A program made the position numbers and the translations under genes. 64,000 bases of DNA from Sulfobacillus acidophilus DSM 10332 (GTDB lineage: Bacteria > Bacillota > Sulfobacillia > Sulfobacillales > Sulfobacillaceae): assembly GCA_000237975.1 (NCBI GenBank), contig CP003179.1:2386270-2450269 (forward strand), in the 5' to 3' direction. Positions 43,392-51,254 of this stretch are shown one piece after another (within the stretch, counting starts at the first letter, position 1; every line of letters starts with the position of its first letter). The notes beneath the pieces were generated by a model. That model made no database searches. It was not told the DNA's origin and saw only the letters and a list, made by a program, of their open reading frames with translations.

Positions 43392-44099
43392 TTACCGCGG
43401 GATAAACCAACCCTCGTCGTTTAACGTCGGTACCAGATCAAAGATATCGACTTGAGCACAAAATTCCAAATCGCGGGTTAACCCGGATTGGATTAACGCC
43501 TGTCCATGCGAAGCCGCATAAAGACCATTCAACAAGTCGTCTCGATATCGATGATAGGTCGCCTGGGCAATTTTAGCCCCGTCGCCCCACTGGGTCTCCG
43601 GCAACATATCGACAATCGCCCCGGCAGCCAATACGTCTTCTAACGCAATCTGGCCTTCGCTACCGGCAGCGACAATTAACCAGGGCGAATCCCACCGACT
43701 TAACCAGCGGGCCGCGGCCGCCCGGTTAACCAAGGCGGCCAAGCCAATCCGGTCGGCGGCCTCTACATGTTCAATGGCGTGGGTACCATTGGTTGTCGAG
43801 AAGACCACGCGTTTTCCCGCCACCCGTTCGCGGGGATAGTCGTACGGCGAATTGCCGCCGTCAAAGCCCTCGGGCGGCCGGTTTTCCCGTTCCCCGCCCA
43901 ATAGCACCTCGGGCGATTCCGCTTTTAACCGATACGCGTCGGCCAAGGCCGCCACGGCACGAATGCCGACCGCTCCATGCGCCAATATGGTGGTCATGGT
44001 CGTGGTGGCCCGCAACGTATCAATCACCAATACCGCCTGCCCTCGCGGATCCGGCGCGTCTTTGTACCGAAAAATTACTTCACCTTGTTGCGAGGTCAG
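43392..44099 (-). CDS. comB: 2-phosphosulfolactate phosphatase (ComB), start codon unusual
   Basis: About 235 residues if started at CTG 44099. Core motifs: VIDTLRATTTMTTILAHGA, LLGGERENRPPEGFDGGNSP and VFSTTNGTHAIE, with an Asp/Glu/Asn-rich active site needing Mg2+. It makes 3-sulfolactate. The first ATG/GTG/TTG codon available is TTG 44030, which would cut into the conserved first strand; homologues have some 20-25 residues before VIDxLRAT. The open frame does continue upstream to CTG 44099 (after AGGGAGGGA) or ATT 44075 (after AAGGTG), so a rare start or a sequencing fault is implied. Confidence 0.85.
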   Translation of the reverse strand: MTSQQGEVIFRYKDAPDPRGQAVLVIDTLRATTTMTTILAHGAVGIRAVAALADAYRLKAESPEVLLGGERENRPPEGFDGGNSPYDYPRERVAGKRVVFSTTNGTHAIEHVEAADRIGLAALVNRAAAARWLSRWDSPWLIVAAGSEGQIALEDVLAAGAIVDMLPETQWGDGAKIAQATYHRYRDDLLNGLYAASHGQALIQSGLTRDLEFCAQVDIFDLVPTLNDEGWFIPR

Positions 44100-44119
44100 T
44101 CCCTCCCTTGCGATAGTGG

Positions 44120-45019
44120 CTAGGTTTTGCTTTCGGACGAATCGACCAAATCGGTTGCCGGAATCTCGGCGGCCGGTTTTGGCCAGCGTACCGGCTCTTT
44201 GAGTCCTGCCACCGTCAGATAATAATGACGTAAGGTATCTCCGCGTAGTCCGACCCGAAGCGCTTCCAGCGCCAACACGTCATGCGGTTGGATATTGCCC
44301 AAATTGACATTGGGGCCAAATCGCATAATTAATGTTTGCTGTTGTTTTTTTTGCGGAGCCTCCCAGAGTAATCGAGAGCTGTCGGATACATGAGAAACCA
44401 TGGTTTCCACTTCATCCGGAATCACATTGCCTTGGTCGTCGTATATCACAACCCCACGGCCGCTTTCCCGACCCTCAACAATCACAATATCAGATCCGGC
44501 CTCTAAATCGTGATTGACTTGTTCCCATAAAGGATAATCCGTGACCTCGTCGCGGGGATCTTTCTTGCCGACCTCACTCACCACCAAATCAAATCCGTAG
44601 GCGCGAGCCAAGCGAATGGTGTTCCACCGGGTTTCCCGGTCAATGTTGATGGTGCCGTCGGATACCTCGATACCGGTAAACCCGAGATCGCGGGCCCGAT
44701 CCAAAAATTGAATGATCCGTCCTTGTAAGAGCGCAAGTTCCAAGAAGGTACCGCCCGGAAAAATCTCGACTCCGTAAGACTTCACCAACTCGATTTTTTG
44801 GCGCAAAAGCCGGGTATTATAAAACGCGGAAGTGCCGAAGGTCAGTTTGACATAGTCGATATAGTCGGAAGCCAACTCCATTAAATCACGGGTGTCGGTC
44901 AATCCGAGCCCCTTGTCGATGACCATCGTCAGTCCCGTCTGGCGCGGTTTTTCGGCACGTCCTTGATGCGGAAAGTCCAAAATATCCATCCACGCCTTGG
45001 AATCAAAAAACGCCATCAT
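44120..45019 (-). CDS. comA: Phosphosulfolactate synthase (ComA)
   Basis: 299 residues, TIM-barrel. GLTMVIDKGLGL, YVKLTFGTSAFY, EIFPGGTFLELAL and GFTGIEVSDGTINI are ComA motifs. It adds sulfite to phosphoenolpyruvate to give phosphosulfolactate, the substrate of the next gene. In methanogens this leads to coenzyme M; in Bacillus the homologous sla genes make sulfolactate stored in spores. With SASP and gpr genes only 2 kb away, a spore role is likely. ATG 45019 follows GAGGAGGCAGAC. Confidence 0.93.
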   Translation of the reverse strand: MMAFFDSKAWMDILDFPHQGRAEKPRQTGLTMVIDKGLGLTDTRDLMELASDYIDYVKLTFGTSAFYNTRLLRQKIELVKSYGVEIFPGGTFLELALLQGRIIQFLDRARDLGFTGIEVSDGTINIDRETRWNTIRLARAYGFDLVVSEVGKKDPRDEVTDYPLWEQVNHDLEAGSDIVIVEGRESGRGVVIYDDQGNVIPDEVETMVSHVSDSSRLLWEAPQKKQQQTLIMRFGPNVNLGNIQPHDVLALEALRVGLRGDTLRHYYLTVAGLKEPVRWPKPAAEIPATDLVDSSESKT

Positions 45020-45159
45020 GTCTGCCTCCTCGGTACGTTAAAGTCCCTGCACCATATGCCGACCTCAAGCCGAGGGTGACTCCGGCCAAATATTGACGGG
45101 ATGCCAACCGCACCGACGGGACAGGTTAACCGGTGTTAAGCACAAGGGAGGCAAAACAC

Positions 45160-46467
45160 ATGGCGGTTAGGAAACCACAACAACACCCGCCCCAAGCATC
45201 GGACCAAGCCTCGCACCAATGGAAACTTTGGGTGCTGGGCGCGGTGCCCTTTATTATGGTGCTGGGCAACTCCATGTTGGTTCCGGTATTACCGAAAATG
45301 ATGAAGGTGATGCACTTATCCTTATTTCAAGTGGGCCTGGTCATCACCATGTTTTCGATTCCCGCCGGACTCATCATTCCGTTTGCCGGAGCCCTGTCCG
45401 ACCGCATCGGGCGTAAAATCATCATGGCTCCGGCGCTTATTGTCTACGGAACCGGCGGTCTCGGCGCCGGATTGGCCGCTTGGTTATTTCCCCATCCATA
45501 TCCCTGGATTATGGGTTTTCGGCTGTTACAAGGGATCGGCGCCGGAGGGACCTACCAATTGGCCATGGCGGTTGCCGGCGACATGTTTCAATCACAAGAG
45601 CGGGCACGGGCACTCGGGATGCTGGAAGCGGCCAACGGCCTCGGAAAAGTCATTTCCCCGATTGCCGGATCCCTTCTGGCCCTAGTCGTCTGGTTTCTGC
45701 CCTTTTTCGCCTACGGCGTGCTATCCTTTCCGATTGCGGCGGCCGTCTGGTTTTTGCTCAAAGAGCCGCCCAGAAAAACCACCGGCGGTTTTCGGCAATA
45801 TTGGACCGGCCTTAAAACCACCTTAACGAAAAAAGCCGGTTCGATTGTCGCGACGTTTTTGGGAGGCGCGGTCGTCCTTTTCATCCTCTTTGGCGTACTG
45901 AGCTATCTTGCCGATATCTTAGAGACCAAATTCGGCTTCGGAGAGCTTCCCCGGGGCTTTATCATCGCAATTCCGGTGCTGGCGTCCGCCACCACCTCTT
46001 ATATCTCCGGTACGGTGTTGCAAAAACGCATTGCCGCGTGGTCACGTCCTATCGTGGTGGGCGGTCTTGCGCTCATTACCGTCGCCATGATTCTCGAACC
46101 CTTTTTTGCCACGCGTCAGGTGGTCCCGGCGCTGGCGATATTGGTTGCCCAAGGCATCGGAACGGGGAGCGTGTTACCGGCCATCAACACGTTGGTGACA
46201 AGTGCCACCTCGACCAAAGAACGGGGTGTGGTCACCAGCCTTTACGGAAGCGTGCGCTTTTTCGGCGTGGCCCTGGGTCCTCCTGTCTTCAGCCTGGCGA
46301 TGACTCACCGCTATTGGGTCTTTTGGGGGGCCGCCGGATTGGCCCTCGTAACCGGTCTCTTAGCCTGGTTTCTTATTAAAGAAAAAGACATGCTGCCCCA
46401 AAAAATGCGGGGAGGCGGCGGTGCCTCTCCCCGGTCCTCTCGGGCGCCTCGCGAAAAAATTTCGTGA
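45160..46467 (+). CDS. MFS transporter, DHA1/Bcr-like
   Basis: 435 residues from ATG 45160, with AGGGAGGCAAAACAC ahead. Twelve helices; loop 2-3 motif GALSDRIGRKIIMAPALIVYG and the preceding MLVPVLPKMMKVMHLS identify a drug-proton antiporter type MFS protein. Segment FRLLQGIGAGGTYQLAMAV is motif C-like. Substrate unknown. The C-terminus is Gly/Ser/Arg-rich and its last codons form part of a terminator hairpin. It diverges from comA and might export sulfolactate or a drug; the sequence does not decide. Confidence 0.85.
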   Translation: MAVRKPQQHPPQASDQASHQWKLWVLGAVPFIMVLGNSMLVPVLPKMMKVMHLSLFQVGLVITMFSIPAGLIIPFAGALSDRIGRKIIMAPALIVYGTGGLGAGLAAWLFPHPYPWIMGFRLLQGIGAGGTYQLAMAVAGDMFQSQERARALGMLEAANGLGKVISPIAGSLLALVVWFLPFFAYGVLSFPIAAAVWFLLKEPPRKTTGGFRQYWTGLKTTLTKKAGSIVATFLGGAVVLFILFGVLSYLADILETKFGFGELPRGFIIAIPVLASATTSYISGTVLQKRIAAWSRPIVVGGLALITVAMILEPFFATRQVVPALAILVAQGIGTGSVLPAINTLVTSATSTKERGVVTSLYGSVRFFGVALGPPVFSLAMTHRYWVFWGAAGLALVTGLLAWFLIKEKDMLPQKMRGGGGASPRSSRAPREKIS

Positions 46468-46483
46468 GGCGCTTCGCCTTTTT
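46443..46483 (+). terminator. Terminator overlapping the stop codon of the MFS gene
   Basis: GCGCCTCGCGAAA and TTTCGTGAGGCGC form a long stem (46443-46472) that includes the final codons and TGA stop, then CTTCGCCTTTTT. Confidence 0.7.
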
Positions 46484-46490
46484 ACCCGGT

Positions 46491-46520
46491 CGTATAAAAT
46501 TCCCAGCCTATCGCATACTA
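46491..46520 (+). promoter_or_regulatory. Sigma-G-type promoter of the first SASP gene
   Basis: CGTATA (46491-46496), 17 bases, CATACTA (46514-46520). The -10 is identical to the Bacillus sigma-G consensus and the -35 differs at one position, matching forespore-specific expression of SASP. Confidence 0.6.
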
Positions 46521-46552
46521 CCATCACATTCCGGATAGGGAGGTGATTGGAT

Positions 46553-46795
46553 ATGGCACGAGGCAGTCAAACCCGTCATCGCGCATTAGTGCGAGAAGCA
46601 ACGTCCGCGTTAGACCAATTTAAATACGAAGTGGCCCGTGAGATGGGCATTCAAGTCCCCGAAGACGACTACTGGGGCGACCTGCCGGCCCGGGAGTGCG
46701 GCGCCGTCGGGGGCCACATGGTCCGTAAAATGATTCAGATGGCCGAAGAGAACCTGGCCGGTCGCACCGGTGCGCCTGGACGGCGGTCACGGTAA
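46553..46795 (+). CDS. Alpha/beta-type small acid-soluble spore protein
   Basis: 80 residues; ATG 46553 after GGGAGGTGATTGGAT. ALDQFKYEVAREMGI corresponds to the first conserved SASP helix, where GPR cuts, and WGDLPARECGAVGGHMVRKM to the second (GxxGGxMV(R/K)xMIxxAE). SASP coat and protect spore DNA and supply amino acids at germination. The gene follows a sigma-G-like promoter. There is a tandem paralogue 70 bases downstream, and the protease gpr lies 1.4 kb away. Confidence 0.93.
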   Translation: MARGSQTRHRALVREATSALDQFKYEVAREMGIQVPEDDYWGDLPARECGAVGGHMVRKMIQMAEENLAGRTGAPGRRSR

Positions 46796-46803
46796 AAGTT
46801 ACC

Positions 46804-46833
46804 GGGCTAAATCCCTTCTGTGGGGTGATACTA
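46804..46833 (+). promoter_or_regulatory. Possible sigma-G promoter of the second SASP gene
   Basis: GATACTA (46827-46833) matches CATACTA at six of seven positions, with GGGCTA 17 bases upstream as a weak -35. The -10 lies in the palindrome-like GTGATACTAGAATCAC. Confidence 0.35.
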
Positions 46834-46864
46834 GAATCACTTCAGTAAGGAGGAGGTGAGCAAG

Positions 46865-47086
46865 ATGGCTCGAGGCAGCAACACCGGTAACCGCGCATTA
46901 GTCAAAGGTGCGCAAAAGGCGTTGGACCAATTCAAATATGAAGTGGCCCATGAGCTGGGATTGCAAGGGGTTGACGACGGCTACTGGGGAGATCTTCCGG
47001 CCCGCCAATGCGGTGCGGTAGGCGGCCACATGGTGCGCAAGATGATTGAAATGGCCGAACAAAATCTCGCCGGTCGCACCCGGTAA
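46865..47086 (+). CDS. Alpha/beta-type small acid-soluble spore protein (second copy)
   Basis: 73 residues; ATG 46865 with AAGGAGGAGGTGAGCAAG before it. Shares with the first copy ALDQFKYEVAHELGL, YWGDLPARQCGAVGGHMVRK and MIEMAEQNLAGRT, and starts MARGSNTGNRALV against MARGSQTRHRALV. The two are a tandem duplication with divergent centres. Binds and shields forespore DNA. The strong terminator at 47121-47153 follows. Confidence 0.93.
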   Translation: MARGSNTGNRALVKGAQKALDQFKYEVAHELGLQGVDDGYWGDLPARQCGAVGGHMVRKMIEMAEQNLAGRTR

Positions 47087-47120
47087 CGCAACCCGGACTT
47101 GTACTTGTCACACCTATCAA

Positions 47121-47153
47121 AAAAATGGACGGAAAACCCGTCCATTTTTTTAT
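47121..47153 (+). terminator. Terminator after the SASP pair
   Basis: AAAAATGGACGG pairs with CCGTCCATTTTT (47122-47133 / 47139-47150) around five bases, with further T. A-run on the other side makes it symmetrical. Confidence 0.88.
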
Positions 47154-47211
47154 TCCCCTCTTTTCATCCCCGGTCAAAGGCCGTACCCTAAGATTTAAGG
47201 AGCGCGATGAC

Positions 47212-48210
47212 ATGGAGAAACTCAGCAAAGTTCGTAAAGCTGCGATTCTCATGGTGACCTTGGGTCTTGACGAAGCGGCTCCCCTTTTGCAGTACTTGAC
47301 GTCACACGAACTTGAAGCGGTTATTCGGGAGATTAGTCAAATGGGCCCGATCGACCCGGCCACGCAACGCGCCGTTTGGGAGGAATTTCAATCCATTTTG
47401 GCCCACCATCAGGGCGTGGTGGACGGCGGCGTGGACACCGCTCGCCAGTTGCTCGATCGCGCATTCGGGCCGGACCAGGCGGAAGCCCTCTTTCGTCAAG
47501 CCGTCAGCCGTTTCCGGCCCCGGGCGTTTGAGCGTTTGCGCAGGGCGGACGTATCGCAAATCGCGGCTTTGGTGAAAGGAGAGCATCCCCAAATTATCGC
47601 GATTATCCTCGCCCACATGCCGGCGGCAGGGGCGGCCGAAATCCTCGGAGGACTGCCCGACCCGTTGCAGGCGGATGTGGCGCGCCGTATCGCCACCTTA
47701 AGCCGTCTCCATCCCGACATGCTGGAGCAGCTGGAGGAGATCGTCAGCGAACGCCTCAGTGAACTGATGCAAGACGATGGCGGTCAATCCGGAATCGCGA
47801 CGGCGGCCTCGATTTTGAATCACGTCGAACGCACCGTCGAACAACAAATTTTATCCGAACTGGAAGCCGAAGACCCCGCATTGGCGGAGCAAATTAAAAC
47901 CCGGTTGTTTGGCTTTGACCATCTCGTGCTGTTGGATGACCGGGCCATCCAAAAGGTGCTGCGTCAAGTGGACACCAAACTGCTGGCTCTGGCCTTAAAA
48001 GGTGTCGATGCCCCGGTGCGAGACAAGATTATGCACAACTTGTCCCAGCGTGCGGCCGAACTGCTGACGGAAGAAATCAGCGTGCTAGGCCCGGTACGGG
48101 TGCGCGATGTCGAAAAGGCGCAACGCGCCATCGTCCAAATCGTCCGCGATTTGGAAGAGCGGGGTGAAATCGTGATTTGGCGGGGAGAAGCCGACGAATT
48201 GGTATGGTAG
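47212..48210 (+). CDS. fliG: Flagellar motor switch protein FliG
   Basis: 332 residues from ATG 47212 (AAGGAGCGCGATGAC ahead), close to the usual ~335. Opens KLSKVRKAAILMVTLGLDEA; the middle domain has the EHPQ motif in KGEHPQIIAIILAHMP; the C-terminal domain has FGFDHLVLLDDRAIQKVLRQ with charged residues that face MotA, and VRVRDVEKAQRAIVQIVRDLEERGEI. FliG builds the rotor-stator interface. No other flagellar gene is near: it stands alone between SASP and gpr, unusual since fliG is normally in a fliF-fliG-fliH operon. Confidence 0.9.
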   Translation: MEKLSKVRKAAILMVTLGLDEAAPLLQYLTSHELEAVIREISQMGPIDPATQRAVWEEFQSILAHHQGVVDGGVDTARQLLDRAFGPDQAEALFRQAVSRFRPRAFERLRRADVSQIAALVKGEHPQIIAIILAHMPAAGAAEILGGLPDPLQADVARRIATLSRLHPDMLEQLEEIVSERLSELMQDDGGQSGIATAASILNHVERTVEQQILSELEAEDPALAEQIKTRLFGFDHLVLLDDRAIQKVLRQVDTKLLALALKGVDAPVRDKIMHNLSQRAAELLTEEISVLGPVRVRDVEKAQRAIVQIVRDLEERGEIVIWRGEADELVW

Positions 48211-48212
48211 CC

Positions 48213-49190
48213 TCAAGTCCATTCCTGGCGGTCCAATTGCGGTTGTAGTGCCCGATTTAGCGCCTCCGCCAGCACATCGGCCATATCGTCAATCAGGACG
48301 TCAATCTCTTTAGGGGTAACCATGAGGTCTTGGAAGCGGCTACCCAGCACTTCCTCCACCAATCCCCGCTGCTCGGCGGGGGTCATTTCCCGTAAGATCT
48401 TATACAAGGTCACGTCCTCGGCCAACTCTTCCACCAACAATTGCACCGCTTCTTGCGCGATGGAAATCGACTGGACCACGGTGCAGACGCCGATGGCAAT
48501 CACCGGCACTCCCAGGCTGGTCTCGGTTAGGCCTTGCCGCCGATTGCCGACGCCCGATCCGGGATGAATTCCCGTATCGGCGATTTGGACGCTCCCTAAA
48601 AGCCGATCCAGATTACGGGCCGCCAGCGCATCGATGGCGACCACCACGTCCGGTCGGGTTTGGTCGACGATACCGCGGATCATGTCTAACGTCTCGATGC
48701 CCGTGGTGCCCAACACCCCGGGAGCCACCGCCGCCACCGCCCGCATCCGATCCCGTAAGTCCTCCGGCACGATTTGGTTCAAATGGCGCGTCACCAAAAT
48801 GCGGTCGACCACCCGTGGCCCCAGGGCATCGGGGGTAGCGTTCCAGTTGCCGAGGCCCACCACCAAGATACTTTTTTGGGGATCTTGGGGAATCACCGTT
48901 TTTAGCTGGTCCGTCAACATGCCGGTGAGGCGTTGACGTAATTCCGGATCCCGTTCTTTAAACGTCGGCACGTCCAACGTAATATAGTGGCCGCGCGGCT
49001 TCCCCATCAATCGCTCCGCCGACTCTTCAAAAATCTCGACTTCCGTTACGCGCACGCCCCGGGCTTGATGTTCCTCCACCCGTACGCCGGGGATTTCTTG
49101 ATGGGCATCGCCCCGGACAATATCCCGGGCCTCAATGGCAATATCGGTAAACACCGATATCGGCCGAAACGGCTGATCGTCTGGCGTCAT
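48213..49190 (-). CDS. gpr: Germination protease GPR
   Basis: 325 residues. FTDIAIEARDIV is the processing-site region near the N-terminus; ILVVGLGNWNATPDALGPRVVDRILVTRHL, VAPGVLGTTGIETLDMIRGI, ALAARNLDRLLGSVQIADTGI and PGSGVGNRRQGLTETSLGVPVIAIGV are GPR blocks including the aspartic dyad. It degrades SASP when the spore germinates, so it sits beside its two substrates. It ends 2 bases from the fliG stop (convergent). A sigma-F/G-like promoter may lie at 49221-49251. Confidence 0.95.
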   Translation of the reverse strand: MTPDDQPFRPISVFTDIAIEARDIVRGDAHQEIPGVRVEEHQARGVRVTEVEIFEESAERLMGKPRGHYITLDVPTFKERDPELRQRLTGMLTDQLKTVIPQDPQKSILVVGLGNWNATPDALGPRVVDRILVTRHLNQIVPEDLRDRMRAVAAVAPGVLGTTGIETLDMIRGIVDQTRPDVVVAIDALAARNLDRLLGSVQIADTGIHPGSGVGNRRQGLTETSLGVPVIAIGVCTVVQSISIAQEAVQLLVEELAEDVTLYKILREMTPAEQRGLVEEVLGSRFQDLMVTPKEIDVLIDDMADVLAEALNRALQPQLDRQEWT

Positions 49191-49220
49191 GTAGGCATCC
49201 CTCGCTCCTCGAGATACCCC

Positions 49221-49251
49221 CAGGATGCCCCTAAACCGGACGCGGTATGCT
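49221..49251 (-). promoter_or_regulatory. Possible forespore promoter of gpr
   Basis: Minus strand AGCATA (49251-49246), 18 bases, CATCCTG (49227-49221), matching the sigma-G -10 CATACTA at four of seven positions and a sigma-F/G GCATA -35. Confidence 0.35.
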
Positions 49252-49261
49252 TAGGCTTAGG

Positions 49262-50461
49262 CTACGATTCGGCCGACGTCGAAACCGATTCCCGGGGCTG
49301 AGCCGGTTTAGGGGCGGATCGCCACGGATGCACGAAGGCCCAGATCAGCGTCAGGTCGCGTAGAAATATCACCCAGGGGACGACGCGGTCGACAAATAAG
49401 GCGACATCTGGACTGCCGGTGGTCCCAAGACCCAACCAGCGCATCGCCATCCAGAAATCTAAGAGACCGGTGACATTGACGACCAGCAGTTGCCAGGGGT
49501 TCAAATCCAACCACAAGAGGGCGTAATAGACCCACAAAAGATATTGGGGACTATAGACTTTATTGCAAAGAAACCACCAGGCCAGGGCTGCCGTGGCGGC
49601 TTGGACGGCGCCGATGCGATGTCGATGAACCAGCGCCAACAAAAAAAGACCGCCGGCCAAGGTCGCCAGTAAACTAAATAGATTTACCCCGGCCAAACTT
49701 AAGCGATGCGTATTCACCAACCAGCCCCAGACACCCGGGTCGGCCGGTCGTCCACTGTTAAAGGTAAAAAATTCGAGCCAGCCTCGCCGCGCAAAGAGCG
49801 CAAAGGGGAGATTCCCCCCGACCGCCACCAATCCGAACGTCCCGGCCAACCGTTTCAACGGCTCCCGTCCGCCTTGGCGCCACAACTCATAGGCCAAATA
49901 GGGAAAGAGCACGATGGGAAAGAATTTCGTCAGTACCCCGACCCCCATCCATGCCCCCGCCGCCGCATAATGCCGGCGCCGGTACGAGCCGACGGCCAGG
50001 CCCCACGTGACAATCCCCAAGAGGTCCCAGTTTAAGAGACCATAGACGAATAGGAGCGGGCTCAGACTCCACCACCATACGGCCTCGTTACCCCGGTTTT
50101 GCCCCAACACATAGCCGGCCACGACATACGCTAACGCCAAACCCAGGGCCGACCCGGTAAAATAACCCAGAAATCCCGGCAACAACGCCATGAAGGACAT
50201 GTAAAAGCCAATTATCACGGGATATTCGATGATGTTTTGGAAATAGGGCCAGAGATGCAAAAACAGCCGACGGGATCCGAACAACGCCACCACGTCGGAG
50301 TAGGCGTAGTGGGTAAAACTATAGGCATAATAGCTAAAATCAGGATGCCCGCCTCCCATCACCCAAAGAGGAGGATAGATGTGAACCGCTTGAAAAAAGA
50401 GCCACAGAAGGCCCGGCACCAGCATCAAAAGCTTGCCCCAGGTGGAAAAACCGCGCCTCAC
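49262..50461 (-). CDS. GT87/DUF2029-like polyprenol-phosphate-sugar glycosyltransferase
   Basis: 399 residues; GTG 50461 follows GGGAGGGTCTTC. About ten membrane helices. The first large outer loop has GGGHPDFSYYAYSFTHYAYSDV with acidic residues expected for GT-C enzymes, and ALAWWFLCNKVYSPQYLLWV resembles the conserved KVFSPQYL segment of DUF2029 mannosyltransferases. It would transfer a sugar from a polyprenyl carrier to an outer-face acceptor. It overlaps the transglycosylase gene by 4 bases (GTGA), so both serve the envelope. Confidence 0.75.
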   Translation of the reverse strand: MRRGFSTWGKLLMLVPGLLWLFFQAVHIYPPLWVMGGGHPDFSYYAYSFTHYAYSDVVALFGSRRLFLHLWPYFQNIIEYPVIIGFYMSFMALLPGFLGYFTGSALGLALAYVVAGYVLGQNRGNEAVWWWSLSPLLFVYGLLNWDLLGIVTWGLAVGSYRRRHYAAAGAWMGVGVLTKFFPIVLFPYLAYELWRQGGREPLKRLAGTFGLVAVGGNLPFALFARRGWLEFFTFNSGRPADPGVWGWLVNTHRLSLAGVNLFSLLATLAGGLFLLALVHRHRIGAVQAATAALAWWFLCNKVYSPQYLLWVYYALLWLDLNPWQLLVVNVTGLLDFWMAMRWLGLGTTGSPDVALFVDRVVPWVIFLRDLTLIWAFVHPWRSAPKPAQPRESVSTSAES

Positions 50462-51186
50462 GAAGACCCTCCCCTCAAGTCGAGCGGTGCCCGAAAGATA
50501 GACCGAGCACGCTGTAAGGATAACATATGATCGGCCACCATACTTTGAAGGACAATCCATTGCCGATTTTTCGCGGCCTGATAATGTAAGACCGGATCCA
50601 GGGCGGTCGGTGCCTGTACCAAACCGGCCAATAACGTCGCCTGCGGCACGCTCAACGCGCGGGGGACCGTGGCGAAATATCGTTGGCTGGCGGCGAAAAT
50701 ACCGTACGCCCCTTGCCCGAAATAGACCTCATTCAGATAGCAGGTTAAAATCTGCCGCTTCGAATAGAGCGCTGTCACCAATACCGATAACAAAGCCTCG
50801 GAAATCTTGCGGCGAAATTCTTTCACAGGGGACAACAACGCATCGCGTACCAGTTGCTGGGTTAAGGTACTGCCCCCTTCCGTCGGCTGTCCGGTGTTTA
50901 GATCGACGAGCACCGATCGGCCGATACCGGATAAACTGATGCCCCAATTGGTATAAAAACTCCGGTCCTCCGTGGCGACTAACGCCTTTATAACCCAGGG
51001 AGACACCTGATTGACCGTCACCCACCGTCCCCCATGCCGCTGCTCATAGCGGGCCACAGATTGGGGCAACTGCTCGATGCGCGACCAATAGGCCGCGTAA
51101 AACACTCCCAAGGGAATCGCCGACACCATCCATAGCACCATCAGCCAGACCCCGATCCGTTTAAATTGACGCTCCCACATCCTCAT
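50458..51186 (-). CDS. Monofunctional peptidoglycan transglycosylase (GT51)
   Basis: 242 residues; ATG 51186 follows GGAGGAGGGGCG. One membrane anchor (IGVWLMVLWMVSAIPLGVFYAAYW) then the GT51 motifs: ATEDRSFYTNWGIS (catalytic Glu), GGSTLTQQLVRDALL, ALYSKRQILTCYLNEVYFGQGAYG and ATLLAGLVQAPTALDP. No transpeptidase domain, so it only polymerises glycan strands from lipid II. Third GT51 enzyme in the window. Confidence 0.9.
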   Translation of the reverse strand: MRMWERQFKRIGVWLMVLWMVSAIPLGVFYAAYWSRIEQLPQSVARYEQRHGGRWVTVNQVSPWVIKALVATEDRSFYTNWGISLSGIGRSVLVDLNTGQPTEGGSTLTQQLVRDALLSPVKEFRRKISEALLSVLVTALYSKRQILTCYLNEVYFGQGAYGIFAASQRYFATVPRALSVPQATLLAGLVQAPTALDPVLHYQAAKNRQWIVLQSMVADHMLSLQRARSIFRAPLDLRGGSS

Positions 51187-51254
51187 CGCCCCTCCTCCGG
51201 CTTCTCGGCATGGTCGTCCTTCCTATCACATAAAACGTATGGGAGGGATGGACA

